In this document: piece by piece, positions 35,492 through 44,169 of the stretch
Layout: each line of letters opens with the position of its first letter
How positions within the stretch are numbered: position 1 is the first letter of the stretch
Origin: an uncultured Flavobacteriales bacterium
GTDB lineage: Bacteria > Bacteroidota > Bacteroidia > Flavobacteriales > Crocinitomicaceae
Direction: 5' to 3'
DNA length: 64,000 bases
Assembly (NCBI GenBank): GCA_946479985.1
Contig: CAMLIF010000003.1
Span: 36,731 to 100,730, forward strand
Notes under the pieces: model-generated
Told to the model about the DNA's origin: nothing
Seen by the model: only the letters and a program-made list of their open reading frames with translations
Databases searched by the model: none
Program-made: the position numbers and the translations under genes

Positions 35492-36217
35492 ATGAAAACA
35501 ACACGATTAATTTTAGTGAGTGCCTTAGCAATAGGAGTTTCGTTCACATCTTGTAAGAAACATATTTTTAATTCCATCAAAGGAAAAGGCGGAACGGTAA
35601 CCGAAGTTCGTACATTGACGGGTTTCAATAAAATTTCTTTGGATATTGATGCCGACGTTACTTACACGCAGGATTCGGTTTATTTCGTTGAAATCTCGGC
35701 TCAGCAAAATGTGCTTGATGTTATTACAACAGAAATCAGCGCCGGCGAATTAGAGATCGAATTCAGTAAATGGGTTCGTAAGCACAGTAATATTGAGATC
35801 ATTATTCACTCGCCTGATCTACGCGAAGTGGATTTGGATGGAAGCGGGAATTTTGAATCCACAGGAATGCTTACAACCACCGGTCTCGATTTAGAAGTAA
35901 GTGGTTCGGGAAATATCGTGCTTGCCGGTGTTACAGCAGAAGAATTTGATGCGGATATCAGCGGCTCAGGGAATATCTACATTTCAGGTGGAGTAGTAAC
36001 CAATGAAGAAGTAAATATAAGTGGTTCGGGAAATATTGAAATGGACGATTTAACCGCGAACAATTCGAATGCAAAGATTAGTGGTTCCGGATCTATTTCT
36101 GTTTGGGTCCTGGATCAGTTGGATGCTACAATTTCCGGCAGCGGAAATATCAAATACAAAGGAAACCCAATTGTGAATACAAACATCAGCGGCTCTGGTT
36201 CTGTAATTCACATCTAA
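35492..36217 (+). CDS. Head GIN-domain (DUF2807) lipoprotein
   Basis: A 241-residue exported lipoprotein (MKTTRLILVSALAIGVSFTS followed by Cys) whose mature part is a right-handed beta-solenoid-like GIN/DUF2807 domain: FNKISLDIDADVTYTQ at the start, then six or seven repeats of I/V-SGSGNI spaced by 15-22 residues. Such proteins are abundant in Bacteroidota and are thought to be envelope adhesin-like; no activity is proven. Regulation is visible: the split motif shared with the ECF sigma gene lies 90 bases upstream, so it is a candidate member of that regulon. A hairpin at 36253-36281 follows. Confidence 0.88.
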   Translation: MKTTRLILVSALAIGVSFTSCKKHIFNSIKGKGGTVTEVRTLTGFNKISLDIDADVTYTQDSVYFVEISAQQNVLDVITTEISAGELEIEFSKWVRKHSNIEIIIHSPDLREVDLDGSGNFESTGMLTTTGLDLEVSGSGNIVLAGVTAEEFDADISGSGNIYISGGVVTNEEVNISGSGNIEMDDLTANNSNAKISGSGSISVWVLDQLDATISGSGNIKYKGNPIVNTNISGSGSVIHI

Positions 36218-36252
36218 ATTTAAAGGGAACTTCTCTCCTTCTTTTCTTTAAG

Positions 36253-36281
36253 GGAACTGAGCGGAGTCGAAGTTCCTCTTT
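36253..36281 (+). terminator. Terminator-like hairpin with GAGCGGAGTCGA loop
   Basis: Stem GGAACT / AGTTCC (36253-36258, 36271-36276) around GAGCGGAGTCGA, then TCTTTTT. It would end the GIN gene before the TonB receptor gene. The loop sequence (GAGCGGAGTCGAAG) looks like a dispersed palindromic repeat often seen in this phylum, so it may also be a repeat element. Confidence 0.5.
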
Positions 36282-36296
36282 TTAATCTCTCAAAGT

Positions 36297-38660
36297 ATGT
36301 TTCAAAACACATTAACGAAATCCTTCGTATCAGTATTGTTATGCCTTATTGTCAACACCTGTTATTCGCAAACACAAACCGTTCGCGGCACAGTGGTCGA
36401 CAATATTTCACAATCTGTTATTCCCGGAGCAATTGTCAAAGTAATTGGACTTGATTCCATCATTTATTCCGTAACGGATGAAAACGGGAAATTCACTCTT
36501 CAAAACGTTCCTGTGGGAAGCCGTACTCTGGAAATCACAGCGTACGATTACAAGCCGGTCACCATGCAAAACGTCACTGTAAATGCAGGAAAGGAATTGG
36601 TGCTAACCATCAATATGGAAGAAGACCTTAAAAAAATCGATGAGGTAGTCATTACTTCCAAAACAGACAAAAATAAACCGCTTAACGAACTTTCTACGGT
36701 TAGTACCAGAACGTTTTCGGTGGAAGAAACGCAGAAGTTTGCCGCTGCGGTGAATGATCCGGCTCGAATGGCAACTTCTTTCGCGGGAGTTGTAACGGCT
36801 GGCGACGGAAATAATCATATTTCGATCAGGGGGAACTCACCAAACGGGCTGTTATGGCGAATGGAAGGTGTTGAGATTCCCAATCCCAATCACTTTTCGA
36901 ATGTTGGAACAGCGGGGGGTGGAATCTCTATTTTGAGTTCGCAGCTCCTGAGTAATTCTGATTTTTCAACTGGAGCATTTGCCGCAGAATATGGAAATGC
37001 GCTTTCGGGTGTGTTCGATCTGCGATTGAGAAAAGGAAACAATGAAAAACGCGAATATACCGTCCAGTTTGGTTTCCTTGGAATTGATGTGGCTGCCGAA
37101 GGCCCGTTCAAAAAAGGCTACGATGGTTCTTACCTCATCAATTATCGGTATTCTACACTAAATGTTTTAGGGAAAATCGGCGTTCCGATTGGAGATGCAA
37201 ATACCAATTTCCAGGATTTATCGTTCAACTTTTACTTGCCAACAAAGCAATTGGGAAAATTCACGGTGTTTGGTTTCGGTGGATTAAGTTACCAGACTAC
37301 AACAGCCGAAAAAGACTCAATTCGATGGCAGCAGGATGATTTTCTCAGGCTGAACACCAATTTCTATAGCAATACCGGGGCAGTCGGCGTTACAAACACC
37401 AAACTCTTCAGGAATAAATCTTACCTGAAAACAGCGCTTGTTTTTTCGGGAACCGAAAACGGTTATGAACGGGATCGGTTAGAATACGATTATTCATCTC
37501 TTACACGTGAATACGAACAAAGTTTTTTACAAAACAAACTCACGCTTTCAAGCACATACACCCAAAAACTGAATGCCAAAAATAATATCCGGGCAGGATT
37601 TATCCTGAATCATTTGGGATACGGTTTGAAGCAAAGCGACATAGGAGATTCTACTGTTTTACGTGAGCAAATCAATGAAAAAGGAAATACAGAAACTGCG
37701 CAGGTGTTTTTCCAGTGGAATTCCCACATCACAGAAAAACTCACAACGAATGTCGGAGTTCATTATTTCCAGCTTTTCCTGAACAACAGCAATGCTATAG
37801 AACCACGGGCTTCGGTTCGCTATGATCTTCATCCAAAGCATCACCTGACTTTGGGTTATGGTTTACACAGTCAGTTGCAGCCGATTGGGGTTTATTTTGT
37901 AGAAAACACTGAAAATGGAATAACTACCCTTCCGAACCGGAATTTGAAGTTGAGTAAAGCGCATCACGCTGTTTTTGGATATGATTTCATTCTGAATGAA
38001 CATGAGCATATCAAGACGGAAGTGTATTACCAGCATTTATTCAATGTTCCGATTAGCAAAGATCCGGCAAGCACGTATTCCATTTTGAATTCAACAGATG
38101 GTTTTCCGTCTGAATCGCTTAGTAATTCAGGGCTCGGAAAGAATTATGGGTTGGAACTAACCTATGAACGATTCCTGTTTAAAAATCTGTATTACCTGCT
38201 TTCGGCATCGTTGTACGAATCGAAATACAAAGCACCGAACGGTGAGTGGTATGACACACGATTCAATACGAATTACGCTACTTCATTAACAGTTGGGAAG
38301 GAATGGAACCTGAAGAACAAGGAGAAAAACAAAACAATCGGGTTCAATATCAAATCTATTTATGTTGGCGGATTCCGTTATACTCCAATTGATCTGAATG
38401 CTTCCATAGCGGCGGGTGAAACGAAATTTGTAACGTCAGAAACCTTTGGGAAAAGAATGCCCGACTATTACCGGTTGGATATTCGTTTCAGCCTGAAGCG
38501 TAACTATAAAAGTCTCACTAGTACGCTGGCGCTCGATATTCAGAATACAACCAACAGAAAGAACGTTGGCGGGCAATATTTCGATGAGAAAACCGGAAAA
38601 GTGAATTACTGGTACCAAACATCATTGATTCCGATTCTCAGTTATCGCTTAGAGTTTTGA
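36297..38660 (+). CDS. TonB-dependent outer-membrane receptor
   Basis: A 787-residue outer-membrane receptor: signal peptide (about 1-24), carboxypeptidase-regulatory-like domain (VRGTVVDNISQSVIPGAIVK, about 28-105), plug domain (about 140-245, with ISIRGNSPNGLLWRMEGVEI and AAEYGNALSGVFDLRLRKG), then a barrel ending YWYQTSLIPILSYRLEF with a terminal Phe. There is no STN domain at the N-terminus. Substrate unknown. It follows the GIN gene by 79 bp with a hairpin between, so it is probably regulated separately, although read-through is possible. Confidence 0.92.
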   Translation: MFQNTLTKSFVSVLLCLIVNTCYSQTQTVRGTVVDNISQSVIPGAIVKVIGLDSIIYSVTDENGKFTLQNVPVGSRTLEITAYDYKPVTMQNVTVNAGKELVLTINMEEDLKKIDEVVITSKTDKNKPLNELSTVSTRTFSVEETQKFAAAVNDPARMATSFAGVVTAGDGNNHISIRGNSPNGLLWRMEGVEIPNPNHFSNVGTAGGGISILSSQLLSNSDFSTGAFAAEYGNALSGVFDLRLRKGNNEKREYTVQFGFLGIDVAAEGPFKKGYDGSYLINYRYSTLNVLGKIGVPIGDANTNFQDLSFNFYLPTKQLGKFTVFGFGGLSYQTTTAEKDSIRWQQDDFLRLNTNFYSNTGAVGVTNTKLFRNKSYLKTALVFSGTENGYERDRLEYDYSSLTREYEQSFLQNKLTLSSTYTQKLNAKNNIRAGFILNHLGYGLKQSDIGDSTVLREQINEKGNTETAQVFFQWNSHITEKLTTNVGVHYFQLFLNNSNAIEPRASVRYDLHPKHHLTLGYGLHSQLQPIGVYFVENTENGITTLPNRNLKLSKAHHAVFGYDFILNEHEHIKTEVYYQHLFNVPISKDPASTYSILNSTDGFPSESLSNSGLGKNYGLELTYERFLFKNLYYLLSASLYESKYKAPNGEWYDTRFNTNYATSLTVGKEWNLKNKEKNKTIGFNIKSIYVGGFRYTPIDLNASIAAGETKFVTSETFGKRMPDYYRLDIRFSLKRNYKSLTSTLALDIQNTTNRKNVGGQYFDEKTGKVNYWYQTSLIPILSYRLEF

Positions 38661-38751
38661 TAGATGAAAAAGAAAGAGTTGAAAGGAGGAAAGGAAACAG
38701 GGATCATAAGAATCCTCTGGGCTTTCTCTCTTCCTCTTTTGACCTTTCCTC

Positions 38752-39474
38752 TTATATCCCCAATCTTTGCTTCACGTCGCTGTATGAATTACGGGAAATA
38801 GGAATGCGTTTCCCGTTTTTCAGAATGGCAATATAACTGTTCTTTTCAAACGATTCGATTTTGTTCAGATAATCGATGTTTAACATGTATGAGCGATGGA
38901 TGCGCATAAATTGAGTTGGCAGATTCTTCTCGTAGTAACTCATTGTTTGCTTCTTGATGTGGTAACGATCTTCGATATGAATTTTCACATAATCATCGTA
39001 CGCCTCAATATACTGCACCTCTTCCAGCGGAATAATTTTGATGTCAGAACCGTGTTTCACCACAATACGCGCCTGCTCCAGGTTCGATTTTGCCAATTCC
39101 ACTGCAATAGGAGGAATAATGGCAGGGGTTGAACGAACTACTTTTGTCAGCGCGGTAGAGAATCGTTCCAGCGAAAACGGTTTCAATAAATAATCCAAAG
39201 CGTTTACTTCAAAAGCTTTAAACGCAAATTCATCGTAAGCAGTTGTGAAAATGATGAATGGCGGTTCGTCCAGTAGTTCCAGCATCTCAAAGCCGTTTAA
39301 TTTCGGCATTTGAACATCCAGAAAAAGAATATCGGGCTGCGTAGTTTGAATCAGTTTCAATGCTTCAAATCCGTCACCTGCTTCTCCGACAATTTCGTAT
39401 CCGCCCAATTCATTCAGGTACGATTTAACTACGGATCGTGCTAATGGTTCGTCGTCAATAATGAGTGCTTTCAT
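38752..39474 (-). CDS. LytTR-family response regulator
   Basis: A 240-residue response regulator: receiver with DDEP acidic cluster, phospho-acceptor Asp53 in LFLDVQMPKLNG and LLKPF; LytTR DNA-binding domain over the last about 100 residues (VQYIEAYDDYVKIH, FMRIHRSYMLNIDYL). The start overlaps the stop of the LytS-type kinase gene by 4 bp, so the pair is a two-component system; a LiaF-like membrane protein gene heads the operon. Confidence 0.95.
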   Translation of the reverse strand: MKALIIDDEPLARSVVKSYLNELGGYEIVGEAGDGFEALKLIQTTQPDILFLDVQMPKLNGFEMLELLDEPPFIIFTTAYDEFAFKAFEVNALDYLLKPFSLERFSTALTKVVRSTPAIIPPIAVELAKSNLEQARIVVKHGSDIKIIPLEEVQYIEAYDDYVKIHIEDRYHIKKQTMSYYEKNLPTQFMRIHRSYMLNIDYLNKIESFEKNSYIAILKNGKRIPISRNSYSDVKQRLGI

Positions 39475-40502
39475 GCTTTTTGTGGTATTCGTAAAATAAC
39501 TTTAAACTCGTTGTTTGCGCGTTCAATACTTAAACAATCGTTTCTTCCGAAGAACAATTGAAGTCGTTTTTGAACACTCTGAATTCCATATCCTGTTCCT
39601 TTAAACTGTGAGATGTGTTCAGATTCGTATGGATTTACGATGGTTATAGTGAGTTGTTTATTGTCAGATTTTGCCGCTATTTCAATGTCCACCTGATCGC
39701 CCGAATTATTCAAACCATGTTTCAGGGCGTTTTCAACCAGGGGTTGTATGATCAGGGCGGGCAAAGTTGCATTTATTGCAGAGTCATCAATGTCTGTTTG
39801 AACACTTAATCTATTCCCGAAACGAATTTTTTCTATTTCCAGGTAGAGGTTTGCCTGGTTCAATTCGTCTTTGAATGAAACCAGTTTTTCAAAATCTTTC
39901 CGGAGTGTTCCGCGCAGAAAATCAGAGAGCAAATGAATCATTCTGTTCGCTTCTTTCGGGTCAATCATACTCAAAGCGCTGATAGAGTTTAGGCTGTTGA
40001 ATAGAAAATGCGGCTGGAGCTGGTTGTTTATATTCACAAGTTCTGCACGCGCCAGGGCCCGTTCCTGTTCCAGAATTTGCTCCTGTACTTTGTGCTGCGT
40101 TTGTGCATTTTTAGCGATCCACCAAAATAAACTAACGGCAATCAGGATGATTAAATTGAAAACATAGCGAACACCCTGTACATTGTATACATATTCCCGG
40201 TAATAATCATTACTCAACACATTTCTTAAAAGAAACAAAGAAGAGTAATGAATGATGAGAGAAAGTGTAGCAATTAATCCGAATTTGGAGAATGTAATAC
40301 TGTGTTTGGTGTGGTAATTAAATTGGATTACACGAAGCACAAGTCCGCAAAGTGAGATAGTGAAGAAAGTGTGTAATCCATCAAAAAAGGCGTCGCCATC
40401 AGGAAAATGATTCCACCATAATACCGCAAATTGCACAAGCCCTAAACAAAAAGCAAGTGCAATAAAGCGAAACTGTAATATGTTCGTGGAAAGATATTTC
40501 AT
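39471..40502 (-). CDS. LytS-type sensor histidine kinase
   Basis: A 343-residue membrane kinase. Four N-terminal membrane helices (within about residues 10-130) with almost no extracytoplasmic domain, a coiled-coil linker (EQILEQERALARAELVNINN), then the His_kinase domain with phospho-acceptor in QLQPHFLFNSLNS and an ATPase domain (LIIQPLVENALKHGLNNSG, GTGYGIQSVQKRLQLFFG). It partners the LytTR regulator encoded next (4-bp overlap) and starts 3 bp after the LiaF-like gene, suggesting membrane-stress sensing through that protein. Confidence 0.93.
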   Translation of the reverse strand: MKYLSTNILQFRFIALAFCLGLVQFAVLWWNHFPDGDAFFDGLHTFFTISLCGLVLRVIQFNYHTKHSITFSKFGLIATLSLIIHYSSLFLLRNVLSNDYYREYVYNVQGVRYVFNLIILIAVSLFWWIAKNAQTQHKVQEQILEQERALARAELVNINNQLQPHFLFNSLNSISALSMIDPKEANRMIHLLSDFLRGTLRKDFEKLVSFKDELNQANLYLEIEKIRFGNRLSVQTDIDDSAINATLPALIIQPLVENALKHGLNNSGDQVDIEIAAKSDNKQLTITIVNPYESEHISQFKGTGYGIQSVQKRLQLFFGRNDCLSIERANNEFKVILRIPQKA

Positions 40503-40505
40503 CTG

Positions 40506-41297
40506 TTATTTCATGAAATTGTTTATTTCGATTCCGCCGAAGAAACAAGTTCCTTTTAAGATGATTTTTTTAGCAGGATTAGCGTTTTCAATAACTTCAC
40601 TTGGCCTTTTATCCTCAATGCCGCCAAACGCAGTAGTTACTTCCGAGATCAATTGCCAATCGGAAGGAATGCTCAGTGTTGTTCCGGCAAAAACGCAGGT
40701 AATATCCATGACTACACTTCCCTCGAAACTGGCGTTAGTAAGATTTACATCCGTACCGCCACAAATTGTTACCAGGTCGGCACCTTTAAAATTTTGACTG
40801 GTGATATTTTTTTTTAACCCGCCGAAGAAATTTACTGAATCAAGGTAGTCTTCATTGCTCGGATTTCCGTATAATTCTGTGTCGTGGAGGCGTTTCCAGT
40901 CTTCCCGTGAGAATTTTCCTCTTCTGTGGCGGTGATGATTCCGTTTTTTGAAAATGATCGAAATACCAAGTAGGATAACTACTATTGGGAGAATGATTTC
41001 TTTATTTATATGATCCGGGTACCAGCTTGCAAGTAAGAAAAGCTTACCAATAATGATGAGAACATAACCGTGTAGTTTTTTGAATTTATTTCGGATAAGG
41101 GCAACAATTCCAACGGCGATTAAGATCATTGGCCAATGGAACCAAAAATCAGGAATGTCGAATTTTAAGCGTTTCAAAAGAAAAAGAGTACCGAAGATCA
41201 CAACCAGAATTCCGGCTGCAATTCTTCCTCTTTTCTCACCTTTATGCCATTTCAAAATATGTTGTTCGAAGTCGTTGTTTGGGGTGTTTTCTTCCAT
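40506..41297 (-). CDS. LiaF-like membrane protein
   Basis: A 263-residue protein with four or five N-terminal membrane helices (residues about 22-130, e.g. WPMILIAVGIVALI), a basic linker (KKRNHHRHRRGKFS) and a C-terminal LiaF/DUF2154-type beta domain (VNFFGGLKKNITS, VTICGGTDVNLTNASFEGS, CFFGGIEINNFMK). LiaF proteins inhibit cell-envelope stress kinases in Firmicutes. Here it is 3 bp ahead of a LytS-type kinase and a LytTR regulator, an analogous three-gene module with a different kinase class. A TAGCTTTG box (minus strand, 41323-41316) may be its -7 element. Confidence 0.85.
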   Translation of the reverse strand: MEENTPNNDFEQHILKWHKGEKRGRIAAGILVVIFGTLFLLKRLKFDIPDFWFHWPMILIAVGIVALIRNKFKKLHGYVLIIIGKLFLLASWYPDHINKEIILPIVVILLGISIIFKKRNHHRHRRGKFSREDWKRLHDTELYGNPSNEDYLDSVNFFGGLKKNITSQNFKGADLVTICGGTDVNLTNASFEGSVVMDITCVFAGTTLSIPSDWQLISEVTTAFGGIEDKRPSEVIENANPAKKIILKGTCFFGGIEINNFMK

Positions 41298-41337
41298 GAC
41301 GAATTATTTATAGAGCAAAGCTACGTTACAAGAAAGC

Positions 41338-41369
41338 ACAAAAAAACCACATTTCGGTGAAACGTGGTT
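41338..41369 (-). terminator. Minus-strand intrinsic terminator
   Basis: Minus strand AACCACGTTTC (41369-41359), loop ACC, GAAATGTGGTT (41355-41345), fully paired with one U-G wobble, then a run of T (to 41338). It ends the outer-membrane protein transcript coming from 42196. Confidence 0.8.
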
Positions 41370-41392
41370 ATTATTCGGTTAAGCGCGAAGAC

Positions 41393-42196
41393 TTAGAAAT
41401 AAACTACATATCCGATCTTAATTCCCCACATTTCGAATGGAGTTCTGTAGAGTTCGGCAATTTTATGATCGTGAATTTCGTTTGTCGTTACGTTGATAAA
41501 TGTTGTTGTAACGTCGCGTCCGTCATCGGTTCCCATATCGTTAGACCCGGCAGGCATGGCGCTGTGATCATGACTTGTCATGTATTTTTGATTGATGTAT
41601 TCAAATTTATTGAATCCGCGCAGGTATGAAGCAGAAACGAAGAGGTAATGTTTGTTTGGTTCAGAAACTTTTTTAAACATGCGTTCCATATCAATTTCAA
41701 TTCCGGCTTCACCTCCGTAAACGGGACCGCGGAAAACATTGTTCGTTTCTCTGTCTAATGGCTGGCAGTCGTCAACATCATTCGGGTCGGCTATCACAAT
41801 TTTTGATTTCATGGTAGACCAGCCAATTTGCGGTTTGATGTATGGTTTAACAGCTGCGTAATCATTCGTAAGATTTACCCGTGCGCCAAGCAAATGAGTG
41901 CGCATTTTACTTGTATACGTCACATTGGTTGTTGTAGATGAAAATTCATCAAAGATGTATGTTTCTTGCTGTGTACCGTAGTAATAGGTTCCGAATGTAC
42001 TCGACCAGTCGAAAGTGAAGGGTAAAAAAGCAGAAGGTTTGTATCCGAAATGAAAACCTGTACCATATGCTGTACTCATTTTGGGCATCTGGCTTTTAAA
42101 AGGGGAATAACTTCCGGCATAAAAACCAATTTGCCATTGATTTTGGCTGAAACCAAACAGTGGCAAAAAAAACAGGATAAAGTATAATTTTTTCAT
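41393..42196 (-). CDS. Outer-membrane beta-barrel protein
   Basis: A 267-residue exported protein (signal MKKLYFILFFLPLFGFSQ) with alternating aromatic strands (WQIGFYAGSYSPF, GFHFGYKPSAFLPFTFDWSS, PYIKPQIGWSTM, HYLFVSASYLRGF) and a terminal strand MWGIKIGYVVYF ending in Phe, as in outer-membrane barrels. A His/Asp/Met-rich loop (KYMTSHDHSAMPAGSNDMG) could bind metal, which is speculative. No specific family is recognised. The terminator at 41338-41369 ends it; upstream lies the palindrome GTTACATGTAAC (42265-42276). Confidence 0.75.
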   Translation of the reverse strand: MKKLYFILFFLPLFGFSQNQWQIGFYAGSYSPFKSQMPKMSTAYGTGFHFGYKPSAFLPFTFDWSSTFGTYYYGTQQETYIFDEFSSTTTNVTYTSKMRTHLLGARVNLTNDYAAVKPYIKPQIGWSTMKSKIVIADPNDVDDCQPLDRETNNVFRGPVYGGEAGIEIDMERMFKKVSEPNKHYLFVSASYLRGFNKFEYINQKYMTSHDHSAMPAGSNDMGTDDGRDVTTTFINVTTNEIHDHKIAELYRTPFEMWGIKIGYVVYF

Positions 42197-42264
42197 GGGG
42201 TATTTTTTTTAAGCGTGTAACAACAATAATACCATTTTCATTAAGACTATAAAATATTCAGAAA

Positions 42265-42276
42265 GTTACATGTAAC
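42265..42276. repeat. 12-bp palindrome GTTACATGTAAC
   Basis: Perfect palindrome about 70 bp upstream of the outer-membrane protein start, a possible operator for a dimeric regulator; position is the only support. Confidence 0.25.
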
Positions 42277-42309
42277 CAATTGTTTTTCTCCGTGTTATAT
42301 ATGAACTTC

Positions 42310-42918
42310 TTATTTCTGATACTTCCACTCTTTTGATTTTCCTTCACGGAGATTCGAAAGAGTGGTTTCCAGCCTTCGCAAAGCGGTATCTTCAGTTTTA
42401 GCTCCAGTGATCCATTCAGCATATTCCTTTTTGTGAGAATAGCTCATTCCTTCGAATGTTTCGCCGGCAGTTTTATCTTTTTTCAGAGCTTCAGTCAAAA
42501 TTTGCGGAATCTCCAGTTTTTTCTTTTCTTCCGCAGTCGGAGCTTTCTTTAATTTTACTCCTGCATCAACAAGCGACATAGCCTGAAGAATGTAAGATCC
42601 CATAATATCAGAAGAAGGCAGATCGTTTTTGCTTTGAAGTTTTCCCAAACTTCCCATTCCGCCCTCATTGCGTTTAAAGACCTCATGATTATCGGTCATA
42701 ACACTTTCTAACCAAAACCCGAAGGAACAATGCTGCTTAAACGCGGCCATGCTGCACAGAATAGATCCTTTGTATGTGAAATTCGGAAAGCTCCATTTCA
42801 TTTCTTCTTTGCATTCAGGGCAATAATTGTTTACCTGGGTTCGAAGCTCGGTCAGGATCTCCCGCGCAAAAGGTGCTGAGTTTGCAATGTATTCGTTGAA
42901 GTTAGCTGCCTTCGCCAT
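42310..42918 (-). CDS. YdeI/OmdA-like DUF1801 protein
   Basis: A 202-residue cytoplasmic protein. The N-terminal two thirds is a DUF1801 domain (about 20-130: EEMKWSFPNFTYKGSILCSM, FGFWLESVMT), followed by the YdeI/OmdA-type C-terminal part (IPQILTEALKKDKTAGETFE then SYSHKKEYAEWI). Relatives are annotated as YdeI/OmpD-associated; the biochemical role is unsettled. The start overlaps the end of the small membrane protein gene by 17 bp, so both are likely on one message. Confidence 0.85.
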   Translation of the reverse strand: MAKAANFNEYIANSAPFAREILTELRTQVNNYCPECKEEMKWSFPNFTYKGSILCSMAAFKQHCSFGFWLESVMTDNHEVFKRNEGGMGSLGKLQSKNDLPSSDIMGSYILQAMSLVDAGVKLKKAPTAEEKKKLEIPQILTEALKKDKTAGETFEGMSYSHKKEYAEWITGAKTEDTALRRLETTLSNLREGKSKEWKYQK

Positions 42919-43315
42919 TTTTTTTCTTTTTTAAAAGACCATAACTAATGAAACCTACAGTAGCATACATAAAAGTAACACAAACCCACATCCAGACCGG
43001 ATGTCCGGGAAGCATCAGCATATTCATATAGGTCAATAACTGAAGAATTCCTACAGTTGCCAGCATTGGCCGGTAATCATTTCTGCCCTGCATGAGGGTT
43101 GTTGCAGATGCCGCTATGAACCCGCATAATGCCCAGTTAAACACAATGAATATTTTATTGATCGTGGGAGCATTTTCCATGAAAACTTTGGTTTCCTGGG
43201 GAGTTGTCGGAATTTCAGCATAGGGAAATGCCATTGTAATTGCAAAAGTTCCGGCTGCAATTAATACTCCGCCAATTACGGCACCGATTATTATTGCTAC
43301 AATGTTTCTAACCAT
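42902..43315 (-). CDS. Four-helix membrane protein, unknown
   Basis: A 137-residue integral membrane protein with four hydrophobic segments (about residues 3-28, 52-75, 83-102, 107-128; e.g. NIVAIIIGAVIGGVLIAAGT). The start is ATG 43315, since the in-frame extension to 43396 enters the divergent promoter region and adds no sensible sequence. No known family is recognised. It ends 17 bp inside the start of the YdeI-like gene. Confidence 0.7.
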   Translation of the reverse strand: MVRNIVAIIIGAVIGGVLIAAGTFAITMAFPYAEIPTTPQETKVFMENAPTINKIFIVFNWALCGFIAASATTLMQGRNDYRPMLATVGILQLLTYMNMLMLPGHPVWMWVCVTFMYATVGFISYGLLKKKKNGEGS

Positions 43316-43411
43316 CTGATTTATTTTTAAATAAAGATACGTGAATGAATGTAACAAAACCAGAAATTTGGATTTTCGATTTATATTTGAGATCAATACA
43401 AAACCTGATAA

Positions 43412-44059
43412 ATGACTAATACCTTTAAAATTGGCGGATTAATCGTTTGTTTCCTGCTCGCCATAAGTTGCAGTGCCGGCAGTGCGAAGAATCATATTCC
43501 TGCAGACACCAATAAAATTGCAGTTCCCAATGCCGATTCAATAAGAATGGTGAACGAGTTTCCCCTGCAATTGAAAGCCGTAGAAAGTTATATCACAAAG
43601 AACAAGGGGAAGTATTCTTCCGGCTACTGTATTCTGATTGATATGCGGATTCCGTCGCAACATTATCGCCTGTTTGTGGTGGATTTGAAGAAAGACAGCA
43701 TTGTTGCACGCGGTGTTGTAGCGCATGGCTCAGGCTCAGAAACAGGTAAAGCCGACAGTATGATTTTTAGCAACACGCCTAATTCGTACATGACTTCTCT
43801 CGGAATTTACAAGTTTGGTGTTCCTTACGTCGGATCGTTCGGAAGGTCTTATCGTTTACATGGGTTGGAAAGTTCCAATAACAAAGCGTTTGCGCGGGCT
43901 GTTGTTTTCCATTCCTATGATTATGTTCCGGATGACGAGCAGGAAGATCCAATTATGAATAGCTTGGGCTGTCCAATGGTTTCGCCGAATTTCTTCAATA
44001 CAGTTGATGATTACATTAAGAAGGAAAAACTTCCCGTTTTGATGAAAATTTATTACTAA
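43412..44059 (+). CDS. Murein L,D-transpeptidase catalytic domain-like lipoprotein (YkuD_2 family)
   Basis: A 215-residue exported lipoprotein (MTNTFKIGGLIVCFLLAISC) related to L,D-transpeptidases that crosslink or anchor peptidoglycan. The catalytic-region pattern is present: FGRSYRLHGLE, VFHSYDYVPDDE and the cysteine motif NSLGCPMVSPNFF (S-x-G-C). The family is the distant YkuD_2 type rather than classic YkuD. It stands alone; a palindrome CCGATAGCTATCGG (44078-44091) lies just after it. Confidence 0.82.
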   Translation: MTNTFKIGGLIVCFLLAISCSAGSAKNHIPADTNKIAVPNADSIRMVNEFPLQLKAVESYITKNKGKYSSGYCILIDMRIPSQHYRLFVVDLKKDSIVARGVVAHGSGSETGKADSMIFSNTPNSYMTSLGIYKFGVPYVGSFGRSYRLHGLESSNNKAFARAVVFHSYDYVPDDEQEDPIMNSLGCPMVSPNFFNTVDDYIKKEKLPVLMKIYY

Positions 44060-44077
44060 CTGATTGAAAATGTAATC

Positions 44078-44091
44078 CCGATAGCTATCGG
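44078..44091. repeat. 14-bp palindrome CCGATAGCTATCGG
   Basis: Perfect palindrome in the 110-bp gap between the convergent transpeptidase and ABC genes. This core is of a type that is dispersed in some Bacteroidota genomes; it may be a repeat or a weak terminator stem. Confidence 0.4.
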
Positions 44092-44169
44092 AAGAGTATT
44101 GAAAAGGTTGGTTTGTCGTTTTTATCCAGGAGCTCTGTTTCTTTTCAATTTTACATTATCAATTCTCCA

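Noticed and set aside
35190..35495. Open frame of 101 codons upstream of the GIN gene
   Set aside because: It begins within the palindrome, covers the promoter-like motif, overlaps the GIN start and has no protein-like composition.
35835..36205. Repeated GGTTCGGGAAATAT-like DNA blocks
   Set aside because: They code for the SGSGNI repeats of the GIN domain, not a separate element.
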